Shown: positions 22,455 through 36,500, counted from the stretch's first letter. The stretch is 64,000 bases of DNA from Anastatus disparis (GCA_017163975.1 JAFFSR010000308.1:124001-188000), one strand, 5' to 3'. The notes: generated by a model from the sequence alone, not told the origin. Numbers and translations: made by a program.

Positions 22455-22530
22455 TGGTTTTTTTTTCTCACCGCCCCCGAGAAGGGGCGGCTCCCGCCCC
22501 TGGGCAAAAGCGCACATCGGCATTATATAA
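22455..22530. other. GC-rich hairpin patch
   Basis: CCGCCCCCGAGAAGGGGCGG forms an obvious stem-loop, followed by CTCCCGCCCCTGGGC. It is isolated in AT-rich DNA and most likely the remnant of a repeat. No coding sense. Confidence 0.5.
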
Positions 22531-22734
22531 CTTTTGTTTTTTGGACTATTCTTTACCTACTGACAAATTTTCATGTTAATCCATCCTAACCGACAAAATT
22601 TCAAGCTGAAATGCTTCAATGATTGGACTAAATATATTCAAACGTATCATAATATATTTAACTATAAAAAGTGTATTTACTATTTCAGCACAGGATCAAT
22701 AAAAATTTATTAACCCTTCCAGTCCTAATGTATA

Positions 22735-22965
22735 CATTACAATGTACACATTGATGATTTTTTTTTAAATTGTACAAACATAAATTAAAATTTTTTTAAG
22801 TAAACATGTGGCTTAGCTTAAACTAAATTGTTTCTGATCTCAAACTGGGGGGCCTAACTTATTATACACATGATAAAAATTCAGAAAATTTGAAAAAAAA
22901 ATTTATTGCAAAAATTGCTTAAAAAATGAACATTAATCATTCTATAATGATTATCAAAACATTTT
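22735..22965 (+). repeat. Dispersed repeat A, copy 2
   Basis: This stretch aligns with 1640-1870 in the same orientation. The alignment includes a TCTGATCTCAAACT block, TTATTATACACATGAT and GCAAAAATTGCTTAAAAAAT. Non-coding. Confidence 0.6.
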
Positions 22966-23755
22966 CTAAAGAAATGAAAATTCAGTTCTGAAAGGATTGA
23001 GGTGTAATAAAGTGCATCAAAGTGTATTAATATTTTAATATACTTTGATAAAGTTTGATACATTTGAATGCACTTTCATATTTTTTATTTTCACCGAAGT
23101 TTCCCTAAATGACAAAGAACTTTAAAAATTTGTATAAACTTATAAGAATAGAATGCATATGACAAAAAAACAGTAAAATAAAATAAATATAAAAAATTAG
23201 TTTAAGAATATTCAAAAAAATTAATAGCATTTTTATCAGCACATTTTATTTAACGGTTAGGAAGACGATTAGTTGAGAAAATACATGTAATAATAGTCGT
23301 TTATATAAACGAATTCATAAATTTCATTTAGATCGTTACTAAACGTATACAACTGAGTAAAATAAAATTATTTGTTGAACAAATAAGTCAATAAATGTTC
23401 TTGTACAAATCGCCATTTTAATATGTTAGTAAAAAAGAATAAAATAACTGTAAAAAATACGTAAATCAAAGATCAATCTAAAACAAAATGAAATTTGAGA
23501 GGTTTGTATTATATAGTGATTTTTCTCGTTCCTTCGTTTCAACAATAATAATTAATTGAATGGGTTAAAAAAATAATTATAAAAAAAACAATGTTTTTCA
23601 ATAATTATAAATTTTGTATATATTTTCATGAAACCAGGAGGGGAAGGATAGATATCTTAATTAGTCAATAAAAATGTGAATTTTTATATAAAATCAAAAG
23701 AGAAAAAAATAAAAAATCATTGACATGAATGTTTTGTAGTATAGGGCGGAAAAAC
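22966..23755. other. AT-rich intergenic DNA
   Basis: I see no gene, terminal repeat or tandem array. Short open frames (for example 22881-23063 on the minus strand) have the composition expected by chance. Confidence 0.4.
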
Positions 23756-23760
23756 TTAGT

Positions 23761-24108
23761 CACTCCATAGCTCGTGTCACGTGGCAAACACGAGTTATGG
23801 AGTGATAATTTTTCTTTACTATTTTTCTTAACGCCGGGCCGAAAGCGCGGTATTTCCTCTCAGCGTCGGAAATGGAATTTCTGTTATTGAGAAAAATAGT
23901 ATCTTAACCAAGAAAAATGGTCACCCCATAACTCGAATTTACCACCTTCGCCTTCGACTCGGGTATCAATTTACAGCAGCTATGAGGTGACCAATTATTT
24001 TCCTCCTTAGGTTAATAATACACTATTTCTTAACAATGGGATGAAAATACGACATTTCGTTTTCGACGCTGGGAGAGAATGCCGTGCTTTCGGCCTGGTG
24101 TCAAGAAA
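23761..24108. repeat. Foldback with GC-rich arms and an inner palindrome
   Basis: CACTCCATAGCTCGTG pairs with CACGAGTTATGGAGTG (23761-23804). A second pair is 23820-23895 with 24025-24108: CCGGGCCGAAAGCGCGG against CCGTGCTTTCGGCCTGG, and CAGCGTCGGAAATG against the CATTTCGTTTTCGACGCTG region. The centre has ACCCCATAACTCG and the related AGCTATGAGGTGACC. Composite foldback; no coding. Confidence 0.6.
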
Positions 24109-24139
24109 AAAATTTTTTATTGATCAAATCTGAACGTTA

Positions 24140-24984
24140 CCCCGTTAAAAAAATCCAATTGAAATTTCCAATTGGAATTGAAATTGCATTTCATTGGAAA
24201 TCCATGTTGGAATTCTAATGAATTCCAATTGGAAACCCATAATGAAATTCCAATTGGAACTCATTAGAATTTTAGAAATAGAACGAATAATTATGGATAT
24301 TTATAAATTAAAATAATTATTATTAATTAATAATTAATTAATTATTATTAATAAAATAATATTCATATCTAGTATACGTATAATAAACAATTAATAAAAA
24401 GACTATACAGTTAATTGAATTCAAACATATTCAATTTATTAATATGAATTTATGCATTGGATATATAAATCCTTAAACATAATATTTATTGCATTTAAAA
24501 ACATAAATAATGGGTCATTTTATTTAAAATTTCATCATTTGTCATTTTTTAAAAAATTTTATTAAAATGGTATAATAATTATTAAGTAAATAAGTTTTTG
24601 TTGCCAGTTCGACTAAGCCTTTTTTATCTAAATTAAAAAGAATTGATATATATCATGTAAAAATTTATATTAATAAATTAAATATATTGAAATTCAATTA
24701 ACTTTAGTCTTTTTGTTAACTGTTTATATATATCATATAGGCCCGAATTTATAGTCGACACTTGGCAATCAGCACTCAGTTTACATGCAACAAACATCAT
24801 TCTATCTTACTCTACTTCCATAAGAAAAACAAGGATAGAATGATGTTTGTCACATGTAAACTGAGTGCTGAGTGCCAAGTGTCGACTATAAATTCGGGCC
24901 TATAAATATTTTTTTAATCGCTCAATATCCATAAATTTTCGTTGGATTTCCAATTGGAATTTCAATTGGATTTTTTCAACGGGG
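24140..24984. mobile_element. Short-word TIR element W2 (word CAATTGGAATT) with nested MITE
   Basis: The left end is CCCCGTTAAAAAAATCCAAT and the right end ATTGGATTTTTTCAACGGGG. It is flanked by TA on both sides. Just inside, CAATTGGAA/TTCCAATTG words are reiterated in both orientations (24155-24270 left, about 24940-24975 right). The interior is AT-rich and carries a second MITE at 24736-24904. The element must be older than that insertion. Confidence 0.7.
24736..24904. mobile_element. MITE of the GGCYCGAATTTATAGTC family, copy 1 (nested)
   Basis: It begins TATAGGCCCGAATTTATAG and ends with the exact reverse complement. The inverted arm is about 70 bp (GTCGACACTTGGCAATC, AGCACTCAGTTTACATG), with only a short loop. 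Related copies are at 42411-42584 and 62333-62468. It lies entirely inside element W2. Confidence 0.8.
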
Positions 24985-24999
24985 TATTTATAGTCATAA

Positions 25000-26850
25000 A
25001 ATTTAATAAAGATACGAAAGAATTGCTCATCAATCACACTGCGATAACTCAAAAAAATTAAATTGTTAAAAATAATATTTAATAAACGAACTTTGAATAA
25101 AAAAGAAGATGCAGAACGAGGAACGAAAAAAATAGCTAGGTTGCCCGTATATCAGCACTGTTTTATTTAAGCATCAGCTGTAAGATGAGTACCTCTGAAG
25201 TAAGCACGTTTTCTAGTATATTTATATACTCCATGTCTATGCATTAAATGACAAATATTTTGCAGATACCAAAAACTAAGTTCATACAAAAAACATAATT
25301 TAGAAAATAAGAAACTTAAATAACAGCTAGTACTTGAACAACAAAAATAAAATTGAAGAATAAGCTGAGTTTAGAAAATATATATACTTATACAAAAAAT
25401 CTTTTTACAAATGACTACCTTTTTGATACGTGTAACAATTCATCTATAACCATAATATACGTAGATCTACTATATTGTTTTCTTAACTAATGATCTTCTT
25501 CCTAACCACTAAATATACAATCACTCTTTAATTTTTAAAAATAAATAGATAATATTTTTTAACTGACTTCTTGGCGCAAATTTCCAGACATGTTATTGAT
25601 TTATTTAACTATTTTATCAACAAAATGAGATTTAAATTTAAAAAATTTTGTTCTGTACTTCAATGTTTTATTCTTTAATACCAATCAGGTAGTTTTTTTG
25701 TGTCTTTAAACATTTTAGTTTGTGGAAATGGAACAGATGTACTAAGTAACATTAGCAAGCACATTGGTTGGATCATTTGATACGTGTACTTAGACTCCTA
25801 AGTTCTCATATTTGTAGATTGGGCATTCGATATGTGGTTAAATAAAAATTACATGACCAAATAATTCGGTATGATTTGCTCGTACAAGTATAATTATCGT
25901 ATGATTTGCTCGTAAAAAATAAAAAAAATTTCACCCTTTAAATGTTTTTTAATAATTTTAAAAAACATTTGGGTGTTGAAAGATTTTCAAAAATTCGTAC
26001 CTTGATTAATATAGTTTTTTACATTGCACATTTTTAATAAACAAATAAAATGTAATTATTTTGTATTAATATTGTCTATATCGTAGAAAATTATTTTAAT
26101 TTATTTTATATCTCTGATAAAGATGCCCATTTAATTTGTGAAATATTTAGCTAGGTATGTTTTTAAAAAACCGTCCTACTGAAAAAAAACGTAATTAAAA
26201 TACGTATTTTTTCAGTAGATCAGATTCAGAATAAAGCTTTTGAGAATGTTCCTATTCTTTTTAAAACTTTTCTAAACCTTTCCGATTTTTAAAACCGGAC
26301 CTTATCAAACCATTTAGGCATTTTAATCCTTAGAGTATTTACTCTTATAAAGAGTAAGTTAAATTACATTATTAAATTCATAAGGAAATATTTAATAAAT
26401 AATGTTCAATTAAACTTAACTGAAAATTTTTATTATCTGAAAAGAAAAGAATATTTATAAAAAAACAAATCAAAAATCAAAGTTTCTTATTTTTTCCAAA
26501 TAGTCCCCAAAACATTTTTATTGAAACATAAAAAATGTATTTATAATTAAATTAAATTAAATTATGAAAGTCATTATAGGAAATTCATATATGGATGGAG
26601 CTGTTGATATAATAGAACAAGGACGTGCAAAGGAGAGTGTCGTCAGAGTATTGAGACTTTTATCGATTTAACTTTGGAATATTTTTTTACACAAAATTAT
26701 GTCCATGTCTATTCGGTTTAAATCTTGATTTTTCTAAAGTTACAGGTAATTTTTTTCAAGTTTATAAAGGTTTTTTTCAAAAAAATTAAATAAACGTTAA
26801 ACACGTACTACAATATATAATATAGTGTTAAAAGATTCCAGCTGTAAAAT
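25000..26850. other. AT-rich intergenic DNA
   Basis: No gene can be supported. One hairpin lies at about 26176-26219 (CTACTGAAAAAAAACGT pairing with ACGTATTTTTTCAGTAG). A 35-codon open frame at 26571 (MKVIIGNSYMDGAVDIIEQG start) is short and unmatched by anything I know. Confidence 0.4.
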
Positions 26851-26851
26851 C

Positions 26852-27152
26852 TCACGTGAATTTTCATATCAAAATTTTTATAAATGTCGAAGCAACTTAA
26901 ATTTGCACTTTTATAGTATCTATTAAAGAATTTATATCTGTCCAAAAAAATATTTAAATACAATAATATAATTGAATTTCGACAAAATTGCACGCGAAAA
27001 TTTTTAAAGCGCAAGTTCTCTTGAAATTCAATTATAATATTGGATTCAAATGTTTTTTAGAATGTTATAAGCTGTATGATGCATAATATTTTTACAGGTT
27101 TTTGAGTCTCATATCAGATTTTTGGCTTAAAATCGCACGTGAGATTTTACAA
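26852..27152. mobile_element. Small TIR element with TGTAAAATCTCACGTGA ends
   Basis: The left terminus near 26852 (GTAAAATCTCACGTGAA) is matched in reverse complement near 27133-27152 (CGCACGTGAGATTTTAC). The arms match for only about 18-20 bp. The interior contains a 207-bp minus-strand open frame with no known motif. Confidence 0.5.
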
Positions 27153-28483
27153 TAGAGATTTTTAATATTTTTATTGAAACTACAAAAAATTTGATATTAA
27201 AACCATGCAATTAAAAAAAATGTTTTGTTCTCTTATATTTTGAAATTTTACCTTAGAAAATATATTTTTCAAGGAGGTGCCTATCTTTTAAAATAAAATA
27301 TAATTATAAAAATTGGAAACTAAAAATAAGGCACGAGTATTTTCTATTCCGTAAAGCGAATCAAACTAGAGTTATGACAGCGTACGATTTAATTAAAAAA
27401 AGTTTTTGGAAAACATTACTGTATGCTCCCCACGTAATAAACATTCTTATATTTATCAATAAATTCAGTATAAAATTTCAAAAAAGCTAATGTTTTTTTT
27501 ATTTGCTATATTTTTTAATATATGATGATGATACTATCCTCAAACTGTTATTTTAGCATGTCTAAAAAAATAGCCAAACAAAACGAAAAATTTAACTTTT
27601 ATTTCGATGAATATCATGATTATTTTAACATTGAAAATTCTATATATTATTAATATAAAGAAAGAGTTTTTAAAAAAATGAGTGGCACTATATAATTATT
27701 GCTTTTCTAATTATACAAAAATGTAAACAGGTTAAATATTAAAAGTTTCGCGGAATCAGTCAATTTCAATAATAATTGATAAATTTTTTTTTTTTTTTTT
27801 TTCGTTGAACCCAAAAATTTAAGTTTTAATAAATTGGATTTAATAAAATTTCATAAATTTCATAAATAAAGGAGACTCGCTATTTCTATGCTTTTAAGAG
27901 CTCCGTTATTTTATTAATTGATTTTTACAAAAAAATTATATCTACAACTCATGATATGCTTTTCGAACTGATAATAATTACGCAGCACTTCTGACTAACA
28001 TCGACGTCAGCAGTCTATTAATATCTGCAAATCACATCGTACACTTTTGTTGTATAACGTAATATTGTAAAATTTCTTAAAAAATGAAAATAATCGAAGA
28101 AAATAAAATTTTTTTTTATAAATTATTAAGTCTTTGGTGTCAAGCTTAGAATTAATTAAAAGAAAATTCTGAAAAATTCAGGGATAATTTTTTTAAATTT
28201 TACAATGAAAAATCTTTTTCAGTTTTTTTAGTATTCATTATATAAAATATAAAAAATTTTATAATTCAATGAGAAAGAACATTTTGACGTAATCTATAAA
28301 TTGTTTTTATAATTCTGAATTTATTGTACAAAAAATTTTGAAAAAAATTTGCGTACGTTGTTGCGGAAGGAATTAAATATTTAATACTAAAATATTTACT
28401 ACGTAGAATTAAAAAAAAATTTTTAGCATGCAAAGTCTATAAAACTTAAATAACACAAATTGCCAACAAGAAATAACGTATTA
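27153..28483. other. AT-rich intergenic DNA
   Basis: No gene found. An 18-bp poly-T tract lies near 27786. The region just before 28484 is ordinary AT-rich sequence, so the change to C-rich DNA is abrupt. Confidence 0.4.
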
Positions 28484-29806
28484 ACGACCCCCAACTCATA
28501 CTCAAAACAAACGTATTACAACAGTCCCCCCCGCCACGGAAGACTCCAAATCTATAACCATATATAACGTTTACGTAACTTACTCCTAATATATTTAATT
28601 TATTGTCTCTTAAATATCCTCAACTCAACTCCCCGCGCCCCCCCCCACCCTACCCCCAATCTCCCCACGCCACATCCCATAACCTCACCACCCTCACCCC
28701 ATACCCAACCCTCCACAAACACCCCCATCCATTATATCACCTACGCACGCGCCACCACGCAAACTCCAATCTCTAAATCCTATTTTTCCTCGCAACCCTC
28801 TACCTACCACCAACTCTAACACCTCCACTCCCCCCTCCCCCTCCCTTACGTTACACCCCCCTACTACCCCCGAACCCCCGCCCCACCAACCCCCAAACCA
28901 CCCCAAACCCCCCCCCCTCACACCATCCCTCCCCCCCCCCAACACTAAACCCCTCCACCAAACCCTACACCAATCTTTACCAACCCCACTAACCCTTCCA
29001 ACCCCATCCTCATATCTCCTCATCCCACTCCCTCCCCTCTTATTTCCCTATCCCCCACACCCCCCCCTCACAACCCCTCCACCCCTTTCACCCACCCACC
29101 CACCCTCCAAACCCACCCCACCACCACACCCTCGCGCCCCCCACACCCCACAAACCCCACCCCCTTCCCACCCATTATTTCCCCCTACCACCTACGTCTC
29201 CTTAACCTGTTTATCCCCTCCCCTCTCACTCCCCCCACCCTCACCTCCCTCTTCCCCCAACAATCACACACTCCTCACCTCTCATTTTCTTTCTTAAAAA
29301 CTCTTACCTCTACACTTCATCTTTATTTTCTTTTCTCTCAAAAAAAACACCATCCTTCCCCCCCACCTATCACTTCACCCTTACATTTTCTCTTTAAAAA
29401 CTTTTTTTTTTTTCCCACCAATTCTAATAAACTTCACTAAACCACCACCGCCTACTCTACCCCCCCCCTCCCACGCCCCCCCCCCTCCTACCCCCACTAC
29501 CACCAAAAAAACCCACCCCTAATACCCCCCTCCACCTATCCCACTCCCTACCCCACACTTTATCCCTCACTATACCCAATATTTTTCTTTTTTAGTTTTA
29601 CTCTTCACGTTCAAGTCACTCACGCCACCCCCCCCCCCACCCCTAACGACCCCATATCTCCCTCCCCGCCCCGTAATTACATCAGCCATGCTTTATCACG
29701 ACCCCCGCCCCACGCCCTTCTCAACCACCCTTCTTTCCTCCCTCACCCCCCGCCCCACTCACTCCACCTGCACCCCCCACTCCACCCACCACACCGACCC
29801 ATACAA
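28484..29806. other. 1.3-kb C-rich, nearly G-free tract
   Basis: The plus strand is almost entirely C, A and T, with many runs of C (for example ACCCCCCCCC, CCCCCTCACACC) and G close to absent, although the genome around it is AT-rich. No period is evident by eye, so it is not a plain satellite. The minus strand is correspondingly G-rich with many G runs, which would favour G-quadruplexes. The apparent glycine/tryptophan-rich minus-strand open frame at 28694-29023 is a by-product of this composition. It may be a real low-complexity locus or a sequencing/assembly artefact. Confidence 0.85.
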
Positions 29807-30049
29807 CAAATATAATTTACAAACTTTAGATTATATTGAATAATTGCAATTTCCAGTAATTTTAAAAATTAAAATTAAAAAAAGTAATCCCAAATTCATG
29901 AGCAGTATTCTATTTTCACTATAATCCACTATTTATTAATCAATAAAAAATTCATATAAGAATTCTGCAAAAATAGATTATGCTACTGTTACGTGTGCTG
30001 CTGCGATTAATAGAAAAATACAAGAGTGCAAGTTATGAATATTTGCGTC

Positions 30050-30112
30050 GTTGGGAATGGCTCAACGTTTGATCGCTTTTTTGTCGCGTGAAAGACTCGG
30101 AATTCAATCCAT
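30050..30112 (+). repeat. Possible tRNA-like SINE head, very diverged
   Basis: TGGCTCAACGTTTGATCGC resembles a pol III A box and GGAATTCAATCC (30099-30110) resembles a B box, separated by about 30 bp as in tRNAs. Between them lies GACTCGG, recalling the GTCTCGG of the SINE at 56368. No tail can be recognised, so this is tentative. Confidence 0.3.
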
Positions 30113-30593
30113 TCTGCAGACGGTTTCCTGCATTTTTTAGAAAATTAATCATAATTCCCGTTAAATACAAAATGAAATCCATTACACTATTAAATTATTT
30201 TTTATGATGAATTAAAAATTTTCACAAGCAATATTTCATTGCCATGATCTGTTTTCCTAAGAGATTTATGTAGATTATTAATATTTAAGATGTAGATTTT
30301 TTAAAGAAAAAATAATCCAACTAGGTAAATTTAAAATGATTGGCCAAATTTTTATTTTTATAAAATAAACACTTCAATTTATTTGTCATCCAAAAAATGT
30401 AATATATTATACATTTTTAAAAACTTAATCAAAAAATTTAAATTATTTGTGCACAATTGATAAAAAATGTCAAAAATATACAATCAATGAAATATTTAAA
30501 AATATATAAATATTAACATACATTCCACAACGTCATACATTCTTCATTCATTCTCTTAACGTCATAATTACATTAGAAACTTAACAAGTAACT

Positions 30594-33500
30594 TCAGTCC
30601 AAATAAAAACTGTCCTGGTCCATGTCATTATAAGCCCCTGCAACCCAATCTAACAATAATCTGATTCTCACAGTCTCTTCATCTGATGCTTTATAACTGT
30701 CCAGGGCTTCTCTTATGCATATTGACAAATTTTTCATTATCCGCTGTAATTTAAAAAATAATAATTGTAAAATATTGTCATCCAAAATACATTTGATAAT
30801 TCTAGAAAAATTAAATAAATATCAAAAACATTAAAATTATTCTATTAAAAAAAATTTATACTTACAATTGGCCATTCATGTTTTAGTAGAGCAACAGCTT
30901 GATCAGTTAATAAGTCAATTGATAAAATATTTTCTTTTAGTAATTTCTTTAAAAACTTACCACAGTTCAACCAAATATTATCTTTGATTGACTGTGCCAT
31001 TATTATTACATTTCTAGAACTAAGTATATTACATAATGGTGAAGTTGGTTCAGAAAATTTTAAGTGATTTATTTTCCAAACTTTGCAAACTTTTTGTTGT
31101 ATATCAGTCGTAAATAAATCTTCTTTTAATGTAACTGTAAAAAAAAAAAGATTTTTTAACAATCTAATAATAAAGAAGCAAATCAATAAATGTATAGATC
31201 TCAAAAAATTCAAAACTTACTTAAAAATATACATAAATCAGCGCTCAAAGATGAAATCATTTTTGCAGATGTCATTCTCAAATCACAGCGTTCAGTTAGA
31301 CTCAGGTACAATTGATCCCAGAATTTTGATAAACTATCTGCTGTTATTGTTTTTCCATTTGTTTCTAACAAATCACAAATCAATTCCTACAAAAAATTTT
31401 TTTCTTAATTGTAAAATACTAAGCATATTTTTTAGATTTATTAAAAATTTAAAGTCAAATCTCTTACCCTCATATCGTTTATAATATCAGTTGGACTCTT
31501 AGCACTTGGATTGTGAAGTTTTCTATCTATAATAGCTCTATCTTTAATAGCATCTTCATTTTCCTTTAAAATTTTATTCAATTCCATTTCCATATCTTTC
31601 ATGAAAATAGATCCTCCAGTTATATGAGACTGAATCCACTGATCTATTCTTTCCATAGCCATTCTTATTGTAATTTTAATACACATATTTTTAACTGGTA
31701 TTAAACAGTCTTCAGCTAATAGCGATTCAATAGATTGCGTTACACGAGATTCACAAATTTTAGGTATAATTTGTTCACTTTTTTCCTTAATATTTATTGG
31801 AGCTGTAGTTGATAATATATTCATATCTTTCAACAAAGCTTTCTGAAAAATAATTAACAAAAGAAAAGTATTAGAATGAAATTTTTTTTAATCTGACTAC
31901 TGTTTTGTTATTGATTTAAACAATTACCTTAACTGTATCTGTATTCACAACCTCACTATATTTTTCTTCAACAATTTTCTTCAGTGCTTCAGAATTCTTT
32001 TGTCTTTCCATAGGTAATAACTTATTGTAAATATATTTGACACAACTAGAAGCTACTCTTTCTGATACATATTCTACAGTTTTTCTTGTAGATGCAGGTT
32101 GTCCATGGAAAAATGCTTCTTCTAATTGAATCTATACAAAAAATTACACAAAAAACAGATATTAATATAAATAATTATTATAATTAGGATAATTGAAAGT
32201 AGGAAATTGTATAATTACCTCTAAATGTTTTGTATTTGCTTTTTTAAATGGTTTTTGCAACTGGCTTGTAACAGGTGTTACATGTCTGTAAGTAATACTA
32301 TTATTTAAATTCGAATTTCCAGGGGTTAACAATATATTCAACTCTTTTAAAAATGGACAACAACTATAAAGGATTCGATCATCAATCATCTCTAATTTGT
32401 CCAAAAATAAATTATGCTTTACTGAAACAATAGACGTTTCAGCATCAGCTAAACTGCAATCAATTTTTGAAACTGATTGTGGAATATCACAAATTAATTT
32501 TAATGCTTTATCACTGTACTTTGATTGCCAAGAATAATAGAGCTCTTTAGGAAAAATTGGTAATTCAAATAGCCAACCAATTGCAAGCTTGATTAAAATT
32601 GCAGTTCTCTGAGACATAAATTCTTCTGATTTTATTATACTGCAATAATTACAAGCACGATAAATGCAATAGAGCATTTCTAAAACTTTTTTGTAATAAG
32701 ATAATCGAAGAGAGGCATGATCCATCATTGCTAAATATTCAACTACCCATGGTACCGTTAATGATAATTTCCCTTCAATGAGTGCTGACTGAAGACAATG
32801 CTTTAAATCAATCCTTGGTAAACTCTAAAATAAAATTTGTACATTAGCTATATTAATTTAATATGAAATAAAAGATAAATGTTTTGGAAAAGTATATACC
32901 TCACTGCGTAAAATAAGTTGAGAATTAATTACATCCTCCAACATGCTTGTTTCTGATCTGTATGGTAAAGAAGTCATGTACCCCAAAAATTTTGAAAGCA
33001 ACCTCAAACTGGACAAACATACAACGAAATTTTGTTTTGTACGTTCATCAACTTCAAGTTCTACAAATTAATAAATATTATTATAAATGTGTGCTGCATA
33101 AATATAATGAGAATGATTAAAAAAATTAATTTACCTGTTTCTTCAATATCACTACCAACAAATTGAGAATTATTCAATTCCATAATTTCATGGATGAAGG
33201 TATTTTCAAGATATGTATGAAACATAGGATGAGATACGTGTAGAATAAAATCTTTATAAAACTCTTGTATTCCAGGAAACGAAGGTAATGGTACAGGACC
33301 ATTTTGTGATAATGGCGTAACTAACTTTTTTCTTAATTGTGTTAATTTTTCTGGATTAATATCCTTTAAATCTTTAAGAAAACTTAAAGTTTCATCATCC
33401 AATGAATCATCCTGCAAAAATAATATTTTTTTCAAATTTTTGTTATAAGTCAATAGAAAAGAAAAGAAAATTGATTAAAATTATTTATATACCTGTTGCT

Positions 33501-36500
33501 CAGTTTGAATACAAGAAATGAGCATTTGTGACGTAAAAAGTCGAGCTAAATGTGTAAAATTAGTTATATCTACATGAACCATCAGCATTGATTTAATTTT
33601 ACCATTTAGTGCTATTTGAAATGTCCAGCCTGGGACTAAATGATTATCTTCCCAAATTTTTAAAATTTCATAAAACATATCTCGTTGTTTTCGAAAACAC
33701 GAAAATGCTATGGTGGATGGGAATTTTTCGCGATTATCTGTATCAATTTGAAAACATACATTTAAATCCACAGTTCTGAAATAAATAAATTAATAATTAG
33801 TATTTAATAAAACTAAATATTGGAGATTTTAAAAAAATTATAAAATTTTCAACTAACCCAATACTCAATAGAGGTTTAATTTTAGTAGACTCTGCAACTT
33901 TATCATTGTATATTCTATCTAAGTATTTGCAAAGTTCAGGTTGAAATGTAGCAATTTGACTATTTTCACAAAGAAGTTTTAAAGTGACTCTATCTAAACA
34001 CTTTAAAAAGGCCTTTTGGTAATTGAGAACATGTGTTGAAAAATACACACAATTATGTGGAGTACCAAGATACATCTTAAAACAATCTTTGGTAACATTT
34101 AAATCTTCAACATTCTTTTCTTCTTTCAAATTATTAAGTTTCTCATTATTCGTTTCATTTATGGAAATCTGTTTTAATTTTGTATTAATCTGATTTATAT
34201 TCTCTTTTGTATCATCTAAATTAAAACATCCAAGTTCAGTTGAAGTTTTATTACTCTGCAGATTCTTATCATTATCAGATTTTATAATCTCAACTTTTTC
34301 TTCTAATAAATCATCAAAATTTAAAGACTTTCTTAGCGATAATAAATTTTTTTTGGCATCATTTGAATCATGCAATTCTTCATTAAACTTTTCAGTTCTT
34401 TCACTTGCTTTATCTAATGGAGTCAATAATTGCTTTGTATTATTTGTATATTGAACAGTAATTAAACTTATAACAAAGTACATTTCTGTCATTGGATTAA
34501 CAACTAAGTTATGATCTAAAAATCCATTGTAAAGTTCTATTAATATATTCAAAACTTCCACATTTTCAACTAAAGTTTTATTAGGAATAATTATTGAACT
34601 TGTCTGAACACTTTTGCTTGGAGTTCGTGATAAAATTTTCCACCTGGGTTGACTTTGTTTCTCACTTACATTTATACTTGAATCCACATTTGTATTTACA
34701 ACCGTTTCAGGTTTTTTCTGTCTTTCAATTTTTACCAAACCCCTCTCAACTTGAAAACATGCATTATCTGATGATTTTTCAATTGGGGGAACATTTACAA
34801 ACTGTGGATTTTGTGTGAAAGGTCTAGAAACATTCTCAAAAACTTTATTTTCTTCACTTCCTAAAATAAAAATTATAAAATATGAAAAAATTGAAGATTA
34901 AAGATACTGTTAAATAAAAATTTAATAATTTGATTATTAACTTAATTGATTATATTACCTTTTTCATCTGTAAGATTAAGACGTGTTGGATTAACCTTTC
35001 TTCTTCTTGCATTTTGTTTTGAACAATTACCTGATGCATCAGTTGAAATATTATGTTGACTATGATCATTTTGTTCTTCACTTTTCAATGATACTTTGGA
35101 AGCATTCTTCTTACCACTACTTTTTTTTGAACTTCGACTTTCTGTTATAATAAAATCACCTAAACTTATATTATGTCTTGGTGTAGTTTTTGAATTTCTA
35201 GGCACATTGTTTGAAGTTCTTTCTGGAGTACTGGTAATATTTTGTTGGAAAAAGCTATTATTAATTGGACTATCATTAAACCTATTTTGAGAAACTTTAA
35301 CATTAATTGGGCTATACATTAGCGAATTACTGTACAAAGGAGACACAGGACTTTGTAAAGTCTTATTCAATGATAAATTGTTAGACTTTGGAGACAGATT
35401 TGAATGGCATAAATCGGAAGAGTCACTTTTATTAAAATGTTTACTAGAAACATTAGAAGTATTTAAATTGCTAGAGTTGTTTCCTCCAAGACTTGGAAAT
35501 GAATTATTATCAAAACTAATATTTCTACCTGTAGAATTATTAATTCTTTCATATTCAATACTGTCTTTAAAAGCAGGATTAAAATTTTGATCTTGAGAAG
35601 AATTGCAGCTAATGAGTTCAGCTCTTTTTCTGTTGGATGAAATTTTTTTCTTAATAACTGGAGTACTAGTTTGTGGACTAGAAATTGATGAAATTAAGTT
35701 TGTTTGTAATACATTTTGGATTTCAGTTGATTTGTTAGTTTGTAGGGTAATATCCTTGATAGGTGTTACTATTGTATTCTTGGAAATGTTAGAATTCAAA
35801 TTACTTTTCTTAGCTGAACTTTGCTGAGATGATTCTATGTTTTCTGTATGATTTGTGGGACCATTGAGATCAGTTTTAATGTCTGCATGTGTATTTTCAT
35901 TAGCTTTTGTTGATACTACATTTTCACTAATTTTTAGCACATTATCTAAGTTCTTCTTAGCTGGTGTTTGTTTTGAAGGGTTAATTGTCTGTAGAGCACT
36001 GTAAAACAATAATTAAGTTAATTAAACAATATAAAAAATCAAATAATTAATTTTAATTGAAGCGTTAAAATAATTTTTTTTAATGATGTTTGTAAACAAA
36101 AATTTTTTACATACATTTTTATTTTTTTAAAATGTATTTTAAAAAATTAATTTGTTTTTGTATGGTATATTATAACAGTATAAAATTTTAAGTGATAAAA
36201 TATATATTTACCCAGAAAACTGATCTTGTAAATAATTTAAAAAGAAAACAATGAATTCTTCTTTTGGACAATTTTTGTTGAAATCCAACCATTGAACATC
36301 CTAAAAAAATTAATAAATATTTATAATTATTATTATGAAAAATAGTTTGACAATAATTAAAAATATTATTATAATTTTTACTAAGATATTTAATACATAT
36401 TGTTGATAATAATTTTGAAAGAATTATAACCTAAAATAAAAAAAATTCTAAATGTAATAATAATTGTAAAACTTACATTAGAATTATCAGTTGTCAACCA

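Noticed and set aside
28694..29023. 109-codon Gly/Trp-rich frame on the minus strand
   Set aside because: It lies within the C-rich tract. With C, A and T only, stops (which need particular bases on the other strand) are rare, and the composition produces this peptide by itself.
34594..35827. Plus-strand frames opposite codanin-1
   Set aside because: They are complements of the well-supported codanin exons 3 and 4 and have Leu/Phe-rich shadow composition.
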